From a virus, in the IMG/VR virus record IMGVR_UViG_3300046804_002762, positions 1-64,000 of that record: a DNA stretch of 64,000 nt. One strand, 5' to 3'. The first letter of the stretch is position 1. Every line of letters begins with the position of its first letter. A program made the translations under genes and the position numbers. The notes below the pieces were generated by a model. The model was not told the origin of the DNA, did no database searches, and saw only the letters and a list, made by a program, of their open reading frames with translations. Shown here one piece after another: positions 50,772 through 57,597 of the stretch.

Positions 50772-50984
50772 ATGAATCTCTATATCATCAACGAAGTCCT
50801 GTCTGATTATACCTCTGGAATGGCAGTAATTGCTGCTGAGTCTAAGGAACACTGCCGCGAGTTGTTTATCGAAGAGTTTGGCGAATACTATGCTGATTGT
50901 TTCGATAAGGATGCAAAGTTCACTGTTATCGAAGGTGTAAATCATGTTGCTGGTGTGGTAGATTATGTGTACGGTGGAGGTTGA
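50772..50984 (+). CDS. Hypothetical protein
   Basis: 70 residues, MNLYIINEVLSDYTSGMAVI, a beta-alpha-beta pattern with EHCRELFIEEFGEYYAD, recalling small cyanophage proteins that start with MNLYIINE-like strands. No function known. Confidence 0.6.
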   Translation: MNLYIINEVLSDYTSGMAVIAAESKEHCRELFIEEFGEYYADCFDKDAKFTVIEGVNHVAGVVDYVYGGG

Positions 50985-51008
50985 TTCCTACCTCACTGCC
51001 AATTAAAG

Positions 51009-51036
51009 TTACTCACCTCCAAAGTGTCCTAGTAGT
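51009..51036 (+). promoter_or_regulatory. 32-nt box, short variant (box 13)
   Basis: TTACTCACCTCCAAAGTGTC then CTAGTAGT, the same variant as box 11, followed by ATG 51037. Confidence 0.6.
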
Positions 51037-51300
51037 ATGACAACCACTGAAATGACCAAAATGACTCAAACTCCCTCCGAACTTCTCTACAACGAAGCAC
51101 TCAACTTTCTGGTTAATTACTTCAATCATTTTGATAAAGAGGAACTTCAATTTTATGGCAAACTGTATGTGAGCGATATTGTCAACATTCTTGGATATGC
51201 GACCTTTGAAGATAATCTTAACACTGAGGTTGGTTATATTTCCAATGTGACGACTCTGAATCGTCTCCGCAATGAAATTGTCGATCGTTTCTATAACTAA
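51037..51300 (+). CDS. Hypothetical protein
   Basis: 87 residues, MTTTEMTKMTQTPSELLYNE, with inner ATGs at 51052 and 51061 that fit a downstream transcript start. Helical, acidic. No family recognised. Confidence 0.6.
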   Translation: MTTTEMTKMTQTPSELLYNEALNFLVNYFNHFDKEELQFYGKLYVSDIVNILGYATFEDNLNTEVGYISNVTTLNRLRNEIVDRFYN

Positions 51301-51302
51301 CT

Positions 51303-51491
51303 ATGACTGCATTTGTAACTCCCAAAAGCAAAAAAGCACAGAATCGTTTCTGTAACTTAATGAATCAAAATAATGAATGTATTGTTGAGCAACATCGAGG
51401 TGATAAGGTGTTTCTCACTTCTGCTAACGGTAAGTATCACTTTTGGGCGAATCTTAACCACGACAAAGACTGGAACATTGAGTTGAATTAA
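51303..51491 (+). CDS. Small protein, paralogue of the one at 16003
   Basis: 62 residues, MTAFVTPKSKKAQNRFCNLM, then GKYHFWANLNHDKDWNIEL. It shares the VTPK start, central C-x-V/I and the GKxxFW ... NWxI end with 16003. Two bases after the previous stop. Confidence 0.65.
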   Translation: MTAFVTPKSKKAQNRFCNLMNQNNECIVEQHRGDKVFLTSANGKYHFWANLNHDKDWNIELN

Positions 51492-51493
51492 AG

Positions 51494-51525
51494 TAACTCT
51501 GGGGCCTTCAAAGTGTCCTAGTAGT
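51494..51525 (+). promoter_or_regulatory. 32-nt box (box 14)
   Basis: TAACTCTGGGGCCTTCAAAG then TGTCCTAGTAGT: the long 5' part combined with the CTAGTAGT end seen in the short variants, as if recombinant. Followed by ATG 51526. Confidence 0.7.
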
Positions 51526-51813
51526 ATGAACATCACTGACCTCTTCGATTCCATCAAACTCTCTGAGCAACTTGCGCTCGAAAACTATCAGCAACGCAAC
51601 GGTGTTGTTGATTATCGTCTCGATGGAGTTTGTCATCACTACTTCGCAAAGTATGATCTGAATGGCACTCGCACTGGTGAGATTTGCCTCACCTGTAAAG
51701 TTTCCAAAACTGTAAAAGGTTCACTTCGTTATACTTTCCAGATCGACGGTAAGCGTATCGCAGAGAAGCAAATCCCTGCAGAGTTTAACCTTCTGGGTGC
51801 CTTCCGTAATTGA
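51526..51813 (+). CDS. Hypothetical protein, paralogue of the one at 50427
   Basis: 95 residues, MNITDLFDSIKLSEQLALEN. Shorter in the middle than 50427 but alike at both ends, including SKTVKGSLRYTFQIDGKRIA. No inner ATG is near, so the box-attached ATG is the likely start. Confidence 0.65.
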   Translation: MNITDLFDSIKLSEQLALENYQQRNGVVDYRLDGVCHHYFAKYDLNGTRTGEICLTCKVSKTVKGSLRYTFQIDGKRIAEKQIPAEFNLLGAFRN

Positions 51814-51844
51814 AACTCTGGGGACTTGAAAGTGTCCCTATAGT
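51814..51844 (+). promoter_or_regulatory. 32-nt box (box 15)
   Basis: AACTCTGGGGACTTGAAAGT then GTCCCTATAGT. GGGGAC ... GTCCC here pair more fully than in other copies. No ATG follows; the gene starts at 51866, 21 bases later. Confidence 0.7.
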
Positions 51845-51865
51845 ATAACCACAACGCTTCTCACA

Positions 51866-52177
51866 ATGCGAGTCATCGAACGTCAAATGAATCAAGCAAT
51901 CTCCCAAGAGATTGATTGGAAAAAGGATAACACTGAAGTTATCAACATTGAAGGTGTAAGTTTCGTCTATCTGTATAGCAATCTGATTGCAATGGTAGGT
52001 GATACTTGGTTGGAATTGTTTGATGGTGGGCATAAGTCAGCAACCACCAAGTCTCGTCTTAATGCTATTCTGAAAGAGCATGGAAATAGCGAATACATCT
52101 ACCAGAAAAACTTCAACTGGTTTGTGTCTACCAAGTACGGTGATGTTCCTTTCAATGATGGCATCAAACTGAACTGA
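51866..52177 (+). CDS. Hypothetical protein
   Basis: 103 residues, MRVIERQMNQAISQEIDWKK, then strands and a C-terminal unit with NFNWFVSTKYGDVPF. No family recognised. Confidence 0.6.
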   Translation: MRVIERQMNQAISQEIDWKKDNTEVINIEGVSFVYLYSNLIAMVGDTWLELFDGGHKSATTKSRLNAILKEHGNSEYIYQKNFNWFVSTKYGDVPFNDGIKLN

Positions 52178-52180
52178 ACT

Positions 52181-52354
52181 ATGATGACTGATACCGACAA
52201 AGTGTTCGCACTAACTGAACTTCTCAATGACGTAATTCACACTCTTGAAATGAAACAGTATGACATCGAAGATGCTACTCTGTCTTATGAATGTGTGACT
52301 GATGCTGATAAGTTTCGCCAAAAGATGATCGACATTCTTTATCCCAACAAATGA
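52181..52354 (+). CDS. Small acidic helical protein
   Basis: 57 residues, MMTDTDKVFALTELLNDVIH; ATGA overlap with the next gene. No family recognised. Confidence 0.55.
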   Translation: MMTDTDKVFALTELLNDVIHTLEMKQYDIEDATLSYECVTDADKFRQKMIDILYPNK

Positions 52355-52500
52355 CAAAATCCTTCAAAAAGTTCATCTGGAAAGACTCTAACTCCGACCA
52401 AACAAAGGTTATTCTTGCCAGGTCAGAATACCAAGCAAGGAAACAAAACTTCGGCAATCTTGCTGGTTATCTTTACTCTCACTCTGTTCCTCTTAACTGA
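52351..52500 (+). CDS. Small basic protein
   Basis: 49 residues, MTKSFKKFIWKDSNSDQTKV, basic, with an SEYQARKQNFGNL segment. The last base is shared with the next ATG (TGATG). Confidence 0.55.
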   Translation: MTKSFKKFIWKDSNSDQTKVILARSEYQARKQNFGNLAGYLYSHSVPLN

Positions 52501-52634
52501 TGTTCACGATTCGTTATTTCACTCCTTATCAACAAGTCTGGAGAACGCAAAGTTTCTCTACATTAGAGGAAGCAAATCGTATGGTTGACTTCTATCGCTC
52601 TTGTGGATCTCCTGCTGAATTACTAACCAAATGA
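52500..52634 (+). CDS. Small hypothetical protein
   Basis: 44 residues, MFTIRYFTPYQQVWRTQSFS: a strand, a turn and a helix (TLEEANRMVDFYRS). The fold pattern resembles 47887. ATGA overlap with the next gene. Confidence 0.55.
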   Translation: MFTIRYFTPYQQVWRTQSFSTLEEANRMVDFYRSCGSPAELLTK

Positions 52635-52822
52635 CTGAACTTCAAAAAGATTCAATTCTTGCAAACATCGTTGAACAAGTACAATCTCGAATCACATATC
52701 TTGTCGAGCAAAATCTAATTGAAGAGTCTTATGCTCTGTATAAGGAATGGGAAGAACATCTAGACGATAATATCAGAGAACTTGAAATTATCACTGTTAT
52801 TGACCTCACTACAATTAACTGA
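52631..52822 (+). CDS. Small helical protein
   Basis: 63 residues, MTELQKDSILANIVEQVQSR; helical, acidic. No family recognised. Confidence 0.55.
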   Translation: MTELQKDSILANIVEQVQSRITYLVEQNLIEESYALYKEWEEHLDDNIRELEIITVIDLTTIN

Positions 52823-52824
52823 TT

Positions 52825-53052
52825 ATGATTACTCTCACCACTGTTAATCTGCCTTTCATCATTAACAAGGAAAAGACCAAAGATGAGAAGCAAGAAGGTA
52901 TGTTTGCTCTCTACTTTTACAGTCGAAAGATTATACACAAGAACAGAGTAAGGTATAAGTTTGAACCTCTAAGATTCGATGGTAAGCAAGCACGTTTCAA
53001 GTCAAGAAAGGATGCCAAACGTTATGCTCAGTACCGATTAGGGATTGATTGA
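52825..53052 (+). CDS. Small basic protein
   Basis: 75 residues, MITLTTVNLPFIINKEKTKD; strand-rich and basic, ending SRKDAKRYAQYRLGI. Last gene before a strong terminator and the minus-strand GIY-YIG gene. Confidence 0.6.
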   Translation: MITLTTVNLPFIINKEKTKDEKQEGMFALYFYSRKIIHKNRVRYKFEPLRFDGKQARFKSRKDAKRYAQYRLGID

Positions 53053-53064
53053 TTATACTGTAGA

Positions 53065-53089
53065 GAGGGTACTTATACCCTCTTTTTTT
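53065..53089. terminator. Rho-independent terminator
   Basis: GAGGGTA (53065-53071), CTTA loop, TACCCTC (53076-53082) and seven T. The T run is on the plus strand, so it ends the plus-strand operon; the stem could also slow the convergent endonuclease transcript. Confidence 0.85.
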
Positions 53090-53094
53090 ATTGC

Positions 53095-53871
53095 TTACTG
53101 ATAGAACCAATAACAACCTTTCCAGGTATATTTGTGCGGATGTTTGAGTGATTTAGTACAACCACTATCTCCACCAGTGCCCAGTTCTCTCCCTGCTGCT
53201 CTTACACTTGGGAAGGCATATTTGATTTTATTTGTTACTTTATCTACGCCATAAATCGCATAACTTTTCTTTTTATCTTCCAACTTGATTATTCTGTGCC
53301 CCTTAACTTTCCATCCGTGTTTAATGTAACGATGAAGATTTGAAACTGCTATATCTAAACTCTCAGCACATTCTGTTATACTATCATAGTAAGTTTCTTC
53401 CAAGGTATCAACATTTATTGTTTTTACCTTAACTCTACTATGTTTACCATCACCTCTAATAGTAAAATTAGCACCACTTCTTTTCATTCCTTTTCTTATA
53501 TTTTCTATGTGCTCTGGTGTTTTCTCAACTCCAGTCATTGTGTCGCTTATTCTATCTTTTAGTTCGTCGCTTATTCTATACTGTCCTCCAGCACCTGATG
53601 TCTGATTGTAACCATTATTGTAGGAATTGTATTCACTAATCCAGTAAGTTTCTCTTTCATCAAGTATATCTGATGAACACTCTTCTATCACTCTTATGTT
53701 AAACTTATCTGCCCCATATTTGCGAAGAGATTTGTATAGTGGAGAGGGATTCATTCTCCTCGCTTCATATAGATGTTCTTTCCATCTTTTGTTCAGTTCA
53801 TTTATAGTTTGACCCACATAATACTTACCAGTTTCTTTATTGTAGATTGCGTAGATTATTCCTTGGTTCAT
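53095..53871 (-). CDS. GIY-YIG homing endonuclease (minus strand)
   Basis: 258 residues. GIIYAIYNKETGKYYVGQTI (GIY/YIG equivalents IYAIY and YYVG), then LNKRWKEHLYEARR, LYKSLRKYGADKF and ECSSDILDERETYWISEYNS with the catalytic Glu. The C-terminal half has NUMOD1-like repeats (STFD-type: NVDTLEETYYDSITECAESL and NKIKYAFPSVRAAGRELG), which bind DNA. Copies of TTACTGATA flank it on both sides. Confidence 0.85.
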   Translation of the reverse strand: MNQGIIYAIYNKETGKYYVGQTINELNKRWKEHLYEARRMNPSPLYKSLRKYGADKFNIRVIEECSSDILDERETYWISEYNSYNNGYNQTSGAGGQYRISDELKDRISDTMTGVEKTPEHIENIRKGMKRSGANFTIRGDGKHSRVKVKTINVDTLEETYYDSITECAESLDIAVSNLHRYIKHGWKVKGHRIIKLEDKKKSYAIYGVDKVTNKIKYAFPSVRAAGRELGTGGDSGCTKSLKHPHKYTWKGCYWFYQ

Positions 53872-54192
53872 TACTGATAAGACGCTCTAATAATATGTAT
53901 AAATAGCAGGTTTTTTACTGATAGATTGCTATACTAAACTGTGGAAAACTAAATGTAAAATAAAAGGTATAGTAGTTTGTTATACCGTTTGTATTATATT
54001 TGATAAATGTGAGTTCTTGTAGTGATCTTACCCGACGTTAGCACAGGACCGCACTTTTGTCAACCCCAGCGTCACAAAATCCCCACAATCCCCCCGCATA
54101 AAATCACCATCCCCTCATAAATACCCTCAAGACCTTGACACAAACTCCCAGGCATCTTACAATACACTCATAACACACCAGGAGCGTACTTA
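53872..54192. other. Intergenic region with late and sigma70 promoters
   Basis: 321 bases without a plausible gene. It contains TTACTGATA repeats (53871, 53915), a C-rich stretch around 54055-54100, a late-type CATAAATAC (54116-54124) and the sigma70 promoter at 54135. Start-strand change between the minus-strand endonuclease and the plus-strand genes occurs here. Confidence 0.5.
54135..54163 (+). promoter_or_regulatory. Sigma70-type promoter
   Basis: TTGACA (54135-54140), a 17-base spacer and TACAAT (54158-54163). A CAGGAGCG ribosome site and the ATG at 54193 follow. Confidence 0.85.
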
Positions 54193-54366
54193 TGTCAGTT
54201 GCTTATAGTCAGGCACAGAAGCAGCGTTATAGAATCACTCTGGATTTATCAGTGTTCGGTGACTTCGACCCCCACCAGATTGATTGGGAGAAGTTATTCA
54301 AGTTGGAACCTGCAGAGAAGTGTGAGGCGTATGTAGAGGACTTAAGTACACCTGACCGTTGGTGAG
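54193..54366 (+). CDS. Small conserved-looking protein
   Basis: 57 residues, MSVAYSQAQKQRYRITLDLS, then VFGDFDPHQIDWEKLFKLEP and an acidic end. Good ribosome site (AGGAG) and strong promoter, so it is probably highly expressed early. I recall short cyanophage proteins of this LDLxVxxDFxPxxIDWxxLF type; function unknown. Confidence 0.65.
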
Positions 54367-54372
54367 TGTTAG

Positions 54373-54404
54373 TAACTCTGGGGCCTTGAAAGTGTCCCTA
54401 TAGT
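54373..54404 (+). promoter_or_regulatory. 32-nt box (box 16)
   Basis: TAACTCTGGGGCCTTGAAAG then TGTCCCTATAGT, followed by ATAGAC, not ATG. The gene starts 32 bases later at 54437. Last copy in the window. Confidence 0.75.
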
Positions 54405-54436
54405 ATAGACACCAATCAACCGCAAATCTCCGACAA

Positions 54437-54664
54437 ATGACTATTCTCAAAGACATGTACACTGGTAAAGTTCGTCTCTCTCTTGTGGAATATGATGCCT
54501 TCCTGAGTGCAATCGAAGGTCTGCAATCGTTCGTTTTGAGCACCAACGCAGATTGTGAAATGGCATACGATTGGGTATGCGATCAGTGCAACATTCATTC
54601 CTTTGTTGCTGATCACTACGCTTGGGATTTGTTCTTCAAAACCTACGAATCTGCAATCGACTGA
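54437..54664 (+). CDS. Hypothetical protein
   Basis: 75 residues, MTILKDMYTGKVRLSLVEYD, mostly helical with several Cys, Trp and His at the end (CDQCNIHSFVADHYAWDLFF). A CxxC followed by H could bind metal. Confidence 0.6.
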   Translation: MTILKDMYTGKVRLSLVEYDAFLSAIEGLQSFVLSTNADCEMAYDWVCDQCNIHSFVADHYAWDLFFKTYESAID

Positions 54665-54696
54665 GTTACACTTTTCCCACTTCAATTCTTCACCAA

Positions 54697-54861
54697 ATGA
54701 CTAACACTTTCCGAGTTGTAATTCCTACCGCTGATGGTATACAAGTCGCTGGAGAGTTTCCTACTCGCTTGTTCGCAAGTATGTTCCAGCAAGTTATCCT
54801 TACTGATCGCGGTCTTAAGTGTATGATTGAAGAGTTCATTAACGGTCAATGGTTGGACTGA
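54697..54861 (+). CDS. Small hypothetical protein
   Basis: 54 residues from ATG 54697, MTNTFRVVIPTADGIQVAGE: strand, turn, helix (TRLFASMFQQVI), strand, helix. Preceded by ACTTTTCCCACTTC as before 49095. Confidence 0.6.
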   Translation: MTNTFRVVIPTADGIQVAGEFPTRLFASMFQQVILTDRGLKCMIEEFINGQWLD

Positions 54862-54907
54862 ATCCTTCCATTCTCACTTACACTTTTTCCCCTAAACTTT
54901 TCCTGAA

Positions 54908-55156
54908 ATGACTGTTACTTACCAACGCAATGCTCTCGACATTTCCTATAACGGTTGGGAGAATTATGAGACCTGGAATGTTGCTCTCTGGATCAACAAT
55001 GATGAGGGTTTGTATGACATCGCTCGTCGTTGTGATGATTATCAAGACTTCGTAGATGCGGTCGAAGGACTTATCTCTAAGACGCCTGACGGAGTATCAT
55101 TCACTGACCCGAAAGTGAACGTGATTCAGATTAACTCAGACTTGTTCGATTTCTAG
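54908..55156 (+). CDS. Conserved phage protein with NYETWN motif
   Basis: 82 residues. GWENYETWNVALWINNDEGL is the widespread phage/plasmid pattern 'N-Y-E-T-W-x-V-x-L-W-L/I-x-N-x-E' found near the N-terminus of small proteins related to ArdA-like/DUF7249 groups. A helical part (RRCDDYQDFVDAVEGL) and a beta end follow. Function unknown. Confidence 0.65.
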   Translation: MTVTYQRNALDISYNGWENYETWNVALWINNDEGLYDIARRCDDYQDFVDAVEGLISKTPDGVSFTDPKVNVIQINSDLFDF

Positions 55157-55198
55157 TCTTAAGTATCACTCACCGATCACACAGTTACTAACACTCAA

Positions 55199-55360
55199 AT
55201 GACTCAATCACGCACCGTCACCTTCACTAACGTTCAGGACAATGTGGAGCGTACTGTAGAGTTTCCTGATTATAGCAGTGCCTACCGATTCGTCACCACT
55301 TTGCATATCGCTGGTGTCCAAGCAGTGGTTAATCTTCTCCCTGAAGATATCGCTGCCTGA
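55199..55360 (+). CDS. Small hypothetical protein
   Basis: 53 residues, MTQSRTVTFTNVQDNVERTV; same strand-helix-strand layout as 54697 (YSSAYRFVTTLHIAGVQAVV). No family recognised. Confidence 0.55.
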   Translation: MTQSRTVTFTNVQDNVERTVEFPDYSSAYRFVTTLHIAGVQAVVNLLPEDIAA

Positions 55361-55394
55361 TAACACTTAAGACTCACACAGTTACTCATACACA

Positions 55395-55556
55395 ATGCGT
55401 TACATTTCCTCCAGTCGTTATACGCTTGATGAGATCGCTGAGCAATGTCGTCTGGCAGTATTAGCAGCAAGTCCTAACACTCAAGAGCGTACAGATCTTT
55501 ATACTGAGGTCCGTAAGTTCTATCACTACAGCAACCCTCTCCTGGTTGCACAGTAA
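55395..55556 (+). CDS. Small helical protein
   Basis: 53 residues, MRYISSSRYTLDEIAEQCRL; helical, with a Tyr/His-rich end. No family recognised. Confidence 0.55.
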   Translation: MRYISSSRYTLDEIAEQCRLAVLAASPNTQERTDLYTEVRKFYHYSNPLLVAQ

Positions 55557-55633
55557 GGTATCACAAGAGGAATGAGATGCGCCTCTATAAAGACACTCAC
55601 CAAACACACAGTTTCTAACAACAAACAACACAA

Positions 55634-55774
55634 ATGTCTAAGCAAGTTCTCATCTCTCTGCTGGCACAAGGTAATACTGGTGCTGAGATTCTTCAGATCC
55701 TGGATACTCTGGGCAGTGAGCAATCTTCGGAGGGTGCTTATAATGAACCCACTGCAGATGTGATCGAGTTCTGA
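55634..55774 (+). CDS. Small acidic protein
   Basis: 46 residues, MSKQVLISLLAQGNTGAEIL, then QILDTLGSEQSSEG and an acidic end. A pattern I recall from cyanophages (MSK.ELLSLLA.G.TG.EIL..LD). Last of the short-gene run. Confidence 0.6.
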   Translation: MSKQVLISLLAQGNTGAEILQILDTLGSEQSSEGAYNEPTADVIEF

Positions 55775-55819
55775 TACTAACTGTGTGCCCCTTGGTTGTT
55801 ATACAGAGCGTGAGTGATG

Positions 55820-55848
55820 TTGACACTGAGGGGCACTTATGTTATGAT
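55820..55848 (+). promoter_or_regulatory. Sigma70-type promoter
   Basis: TTGACA (55820-55825), a 17-base spacer and TATGAT (55843-55848). Confidence 0.75.
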
Positions 55849-55877
55849 TGGTGATGATAGTGATTTGGCAGTGTTTT

Positions 55878-55900
55878 GCGCCGATTGTTTATATCGGCGC
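55878..55900. repeat. GC-rich perfect hairpin
   Basis: GCGCCGAT (55878-55885), TGTTTAT loop, ATCGGCGC (55893-55900), lying ~30 bases after the promoter at 55820. No T run follows, so it is not a normal terminator; a leader hairpin or operator is possible. The rest of 55849-56028 shows no gene. Confidence 0.55.
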
Positions 55901-56028
55901 GGCGGCGTTGTGTTATAAACCCGCCCTGATGCCCCCCCTTATTAAAAAAAGCCAACTACCCTAACCTACAGAGGTGACAAATCGACCTCTAAATATAAAT
56001 CTCATAAAAATTTTCCGGAGTATAAAAA

Positions 56029-56139
56029 ATGTTTACGAGGTGGATTCATAAGAAAGGAAAGTCTTGCCCGGATAAACGTTGTAGGAGTTATAAGACACAA
56101 GCAAAGGCAAATGGTGCGCGTAAGAGAAAAAAGAAGTAA
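56029..56139 (+). CDS. Short very basic protein
   Basis: 36 residues, MFTRWIHKKGKSCPDKRCRS, then a Lys/Arg tail. CCGGAG lies 9 bases before the ATG. Probably nucleic-acid binding by charge. Overlaps the next gene by 29 bases in another frame. Confidence 0.55.
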   Translation: MFTRWIHKKGKSCPDKRCRSYKTQAKANGARKRKKK

Positions 56140-56257
56140 ACCTTACTGGGGATTTTGGAAGGTTGTGTTAGCGGGCTGGATGATTCGTTATCCACGTCCT
56201 TTTTTTGTGACACTTGGATTTTGCATGTTTGTGATATATAATGCAGTAACAAAATGA
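56111..56257 (+). CDS. Small membrane protein
   Basis: 48 residues, MVRVREKRSKPYWGFWKVVL, then GWMIRYPRPFFVTLGFCMFV: a basic start and one or two short membrane helices. Overprinted with the end of 56029. A promoter is embedded in its last codons. Confidence 0.55.
   Translation: MVRVREKRSKPYWGFWKVVLAGWMIRYPRPFFVTLGFCMFVIYNAVTK
56214..56242 (+). promoter_or_regulatory. Sigma70-type promoter
   Basis: TTGGAT (56214-56219), a 17-base spacer and TATAAT (56237-56242), 48 bases before the ATG at 56290. Confidence 0.65.
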
Positions 56258-56289
56258 AATAGAAAAAAAAAATTCCGGAGAAATTTTTT

Positions 56290-56484
56290 ATGACTAGCAA
56301 GATATATCACATATATGCAAAGGATAGGTGCATATTTCATTCAATCAAAGAAGAAGAATTCAAGACAACTTGGAATACTCTGAAAAATATGGTTGGATTA
56401 ATGAAAACTGACTATACTGTAGATGATTTGTCCTATGAGGAGTTGATTGTAAATAAAGAGACAATTCTAAATTCTTCTCATTGA
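56290..56484 (+). CDS. Conserved small cyanophage protein
   Basis: 64 residues, MTSKIYHIYAKDRCIFHSIK, then EEFKTTWNTLKNMVGLMKTD and YTVDDLSYEELI. CCGGAG lies 11 bases upstream. I recall this IYHIYAKD ... DLSYEEL sequence as recurrent in T4-like cyanophages; function unknown. Confidence 0.7.
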   Translation: MTSKIYHIYAKDRCIFHSIKEEEFKTTWNTLKNMVGLMKTDYTVDDLSYEELIVNKETILNSSH

Positions 56485-56509
56485 CAAGACATATATAGAC
56501 TGTTAAAAT
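56481..56509 (+). promoter_or_regulatory. Sigma70-type promoter
   Basis: TTGACA (56481-56486), a 17-base spacer and TAAAAT (56504-56509), 26 bases before the glycosyltransferase gene. Confidence 0.75.
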
Positions 56510-56534
56510 TGATATTGAAGGTTATTTTTAACTT

Positions 56535-57302
56535 ATGGCAAAAGGATTTACTATTAAAGCTACTGCACCAAAGCCCAAAGAACAAGAATGGGACATTGAT
56601 GCAATTAAAGAAAGAATGCGAGGAAAATCTATTGTATTTTGTCTTCCTGGAAGGGGATGTTCATTTATTTTTCTAAAAGCATTTGTACAACTTTGTTTTG
56701 ACATGGTTCAAAACGGAATGAGTATTCAAATTTCACAAGATTACTCATCGATGGTTAATTTTGCTCGCTGCAAATGTTTAGGAGCAAATGTTCTTCGTGG
56801 TCCGAAACAAATTCCTTGGGACGGTAAACTCGAATATGATTACCAACTTTGGATTGATTCGGATATTGTCTTTGATTCTACCAAATTCTGGCAACTTTGT
56901 GATCTATCTTTTCCTGCTGATGGAGAAGAAAAGGAAATTGTAGCAGGATGGTATGCGACTGAAGATGGACACACAACTTCAGTCGCACATTGGTTAGAAG
57001 AAGATGATTTCCGCAAAAATGGCGGAGTTATGAATCACGAAACTGTAGAAAGTATCTCAAAGCGTCGTAATCCATTTACAGTTGATTACACTGGATTTGG
57101 TTGGGTTCTGATTAAGAAAGGTGTCTTTGAGAATCTTGAATATCCATGGTTTGCTCCAAAAATGCAACAATTTGAATCTGGAAATGTACAGGATATGTGT
57201 GGAGAAGATGTTTCATTCTGCCTTGATGCAAAAGAAGCAGGATTTGAGATTTGGTGTGATCCTCGTATCCGTGTTGGGCATGAGAAAACTCGTATTATTT
57301 GA
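56535..57302 (+). CDS. GT-A glycosyltransferase (conserved cyanophage type)
   Basis: 255 residues. SIVFCLPGRGCSFIFLKAFV opens the fold, YDYQLWIDSDIVFDSTKFWQ carries the DSD metal motif near residue 113, and FTVDYTGFGWVLIKKGVFEN plus MCGEDVSFCLDAKEAGFEIW (GEDVxFC with the acceptor-side Glu/Asp) complete the GT2-like pattern. This gene type is found near baseplate genes in many cyanomyoviruses. Target unknown. Confidence 0.75.
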   Translation: MAKGFTIKATAPKPKEQEWDIDAIKERMRGKSIVFCLPGRGCSFIFLKAFVQLCFDMVQNGMSIQISQDYSSMVNFARCKCLGANVLRGPKQIPWDGKLEYDYQLWIDSDIVFDSTKFWQLCDLSFPADGEEKEIVAGWYATEDGHTTSVAHWLEEDDFRKNGGVMNHETVESISKRRNPFTVDYTGFGWVLIKKGVFENLEYPWFAPKMQQFESGNVQDMCGEDVSFCLDAKEAGFEIWCDPRIRVGHEKTRII

Positions 57303-57463
57303 TGACTAAACACTACGACATTTTATACAAAGGTTGTAAAATATATCAGAACCTCACCATCGAAGAGTGTAGTGAGGTTCTACAAGACCTCTCAGAGCGT
57401 TTTTTCTCGGAAGAGGATATTGATCCAAATTTAATTGAACTGGAGGAAATTAAACATGGCTAA
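57302..57463 (+). CDS. Conserved small acidic protein
   Basis: 53 residues, MTKHYDILYKGCKIYQNLTI, then EECSEVLQDLSERFFS and an acidic end. A recurrent small cyanophage protein next to the following basic one. Overlaps it by 8 bases. Confidence 0.65.
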   Translation: MTKHYDILYKGCKIYQNLTIEECSEVLQDLSERFFSEEDIDPNLIELEEIKHG

Positions 57464-57596
57464 AGGTGGAAACAATAAGACAGTATTTGAACCCGGAGCA
57501 CCGAAAAAGACTCGTCAAGGACGCTCAGCAAGAACTCTTTTGAGTGCAACCTCTCGTAATGGACGAAAGAAAAAATACCGTGGGCAAGGAAAATAA
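57456..57596 (+). CDS. Conserved small basic protein
   Basis: 46 residues, MAKGGNNKTVFEPGAPKKTR, then QGRSARTLLSATSRNGRKKK. Strongly basic and probably disordered. I recall this sequence as nearly universal in T4-like cyanophages. GGAGG precedes the ATG. Function unknown. Confidence 0.75.
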   Translation: MAKGGNNKTVFEPGAPKKTRQGRSARTLLSATSRNGRKKKYRGQGK

Positions 57597-57597
57597 A

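Noticed and set aside
50307-50945. A 212-residue minus-strand frame opposite 50427-50984
   Set aside because: It has no promoter or ribosome site and lies opposite two genes with better coding evidence and a box.
37686-54404. The 32-nt boxes as CRISPR repeats
   Set aside because: The intervals are whole genes of very different length, not short spacers, and no cas genes are present.
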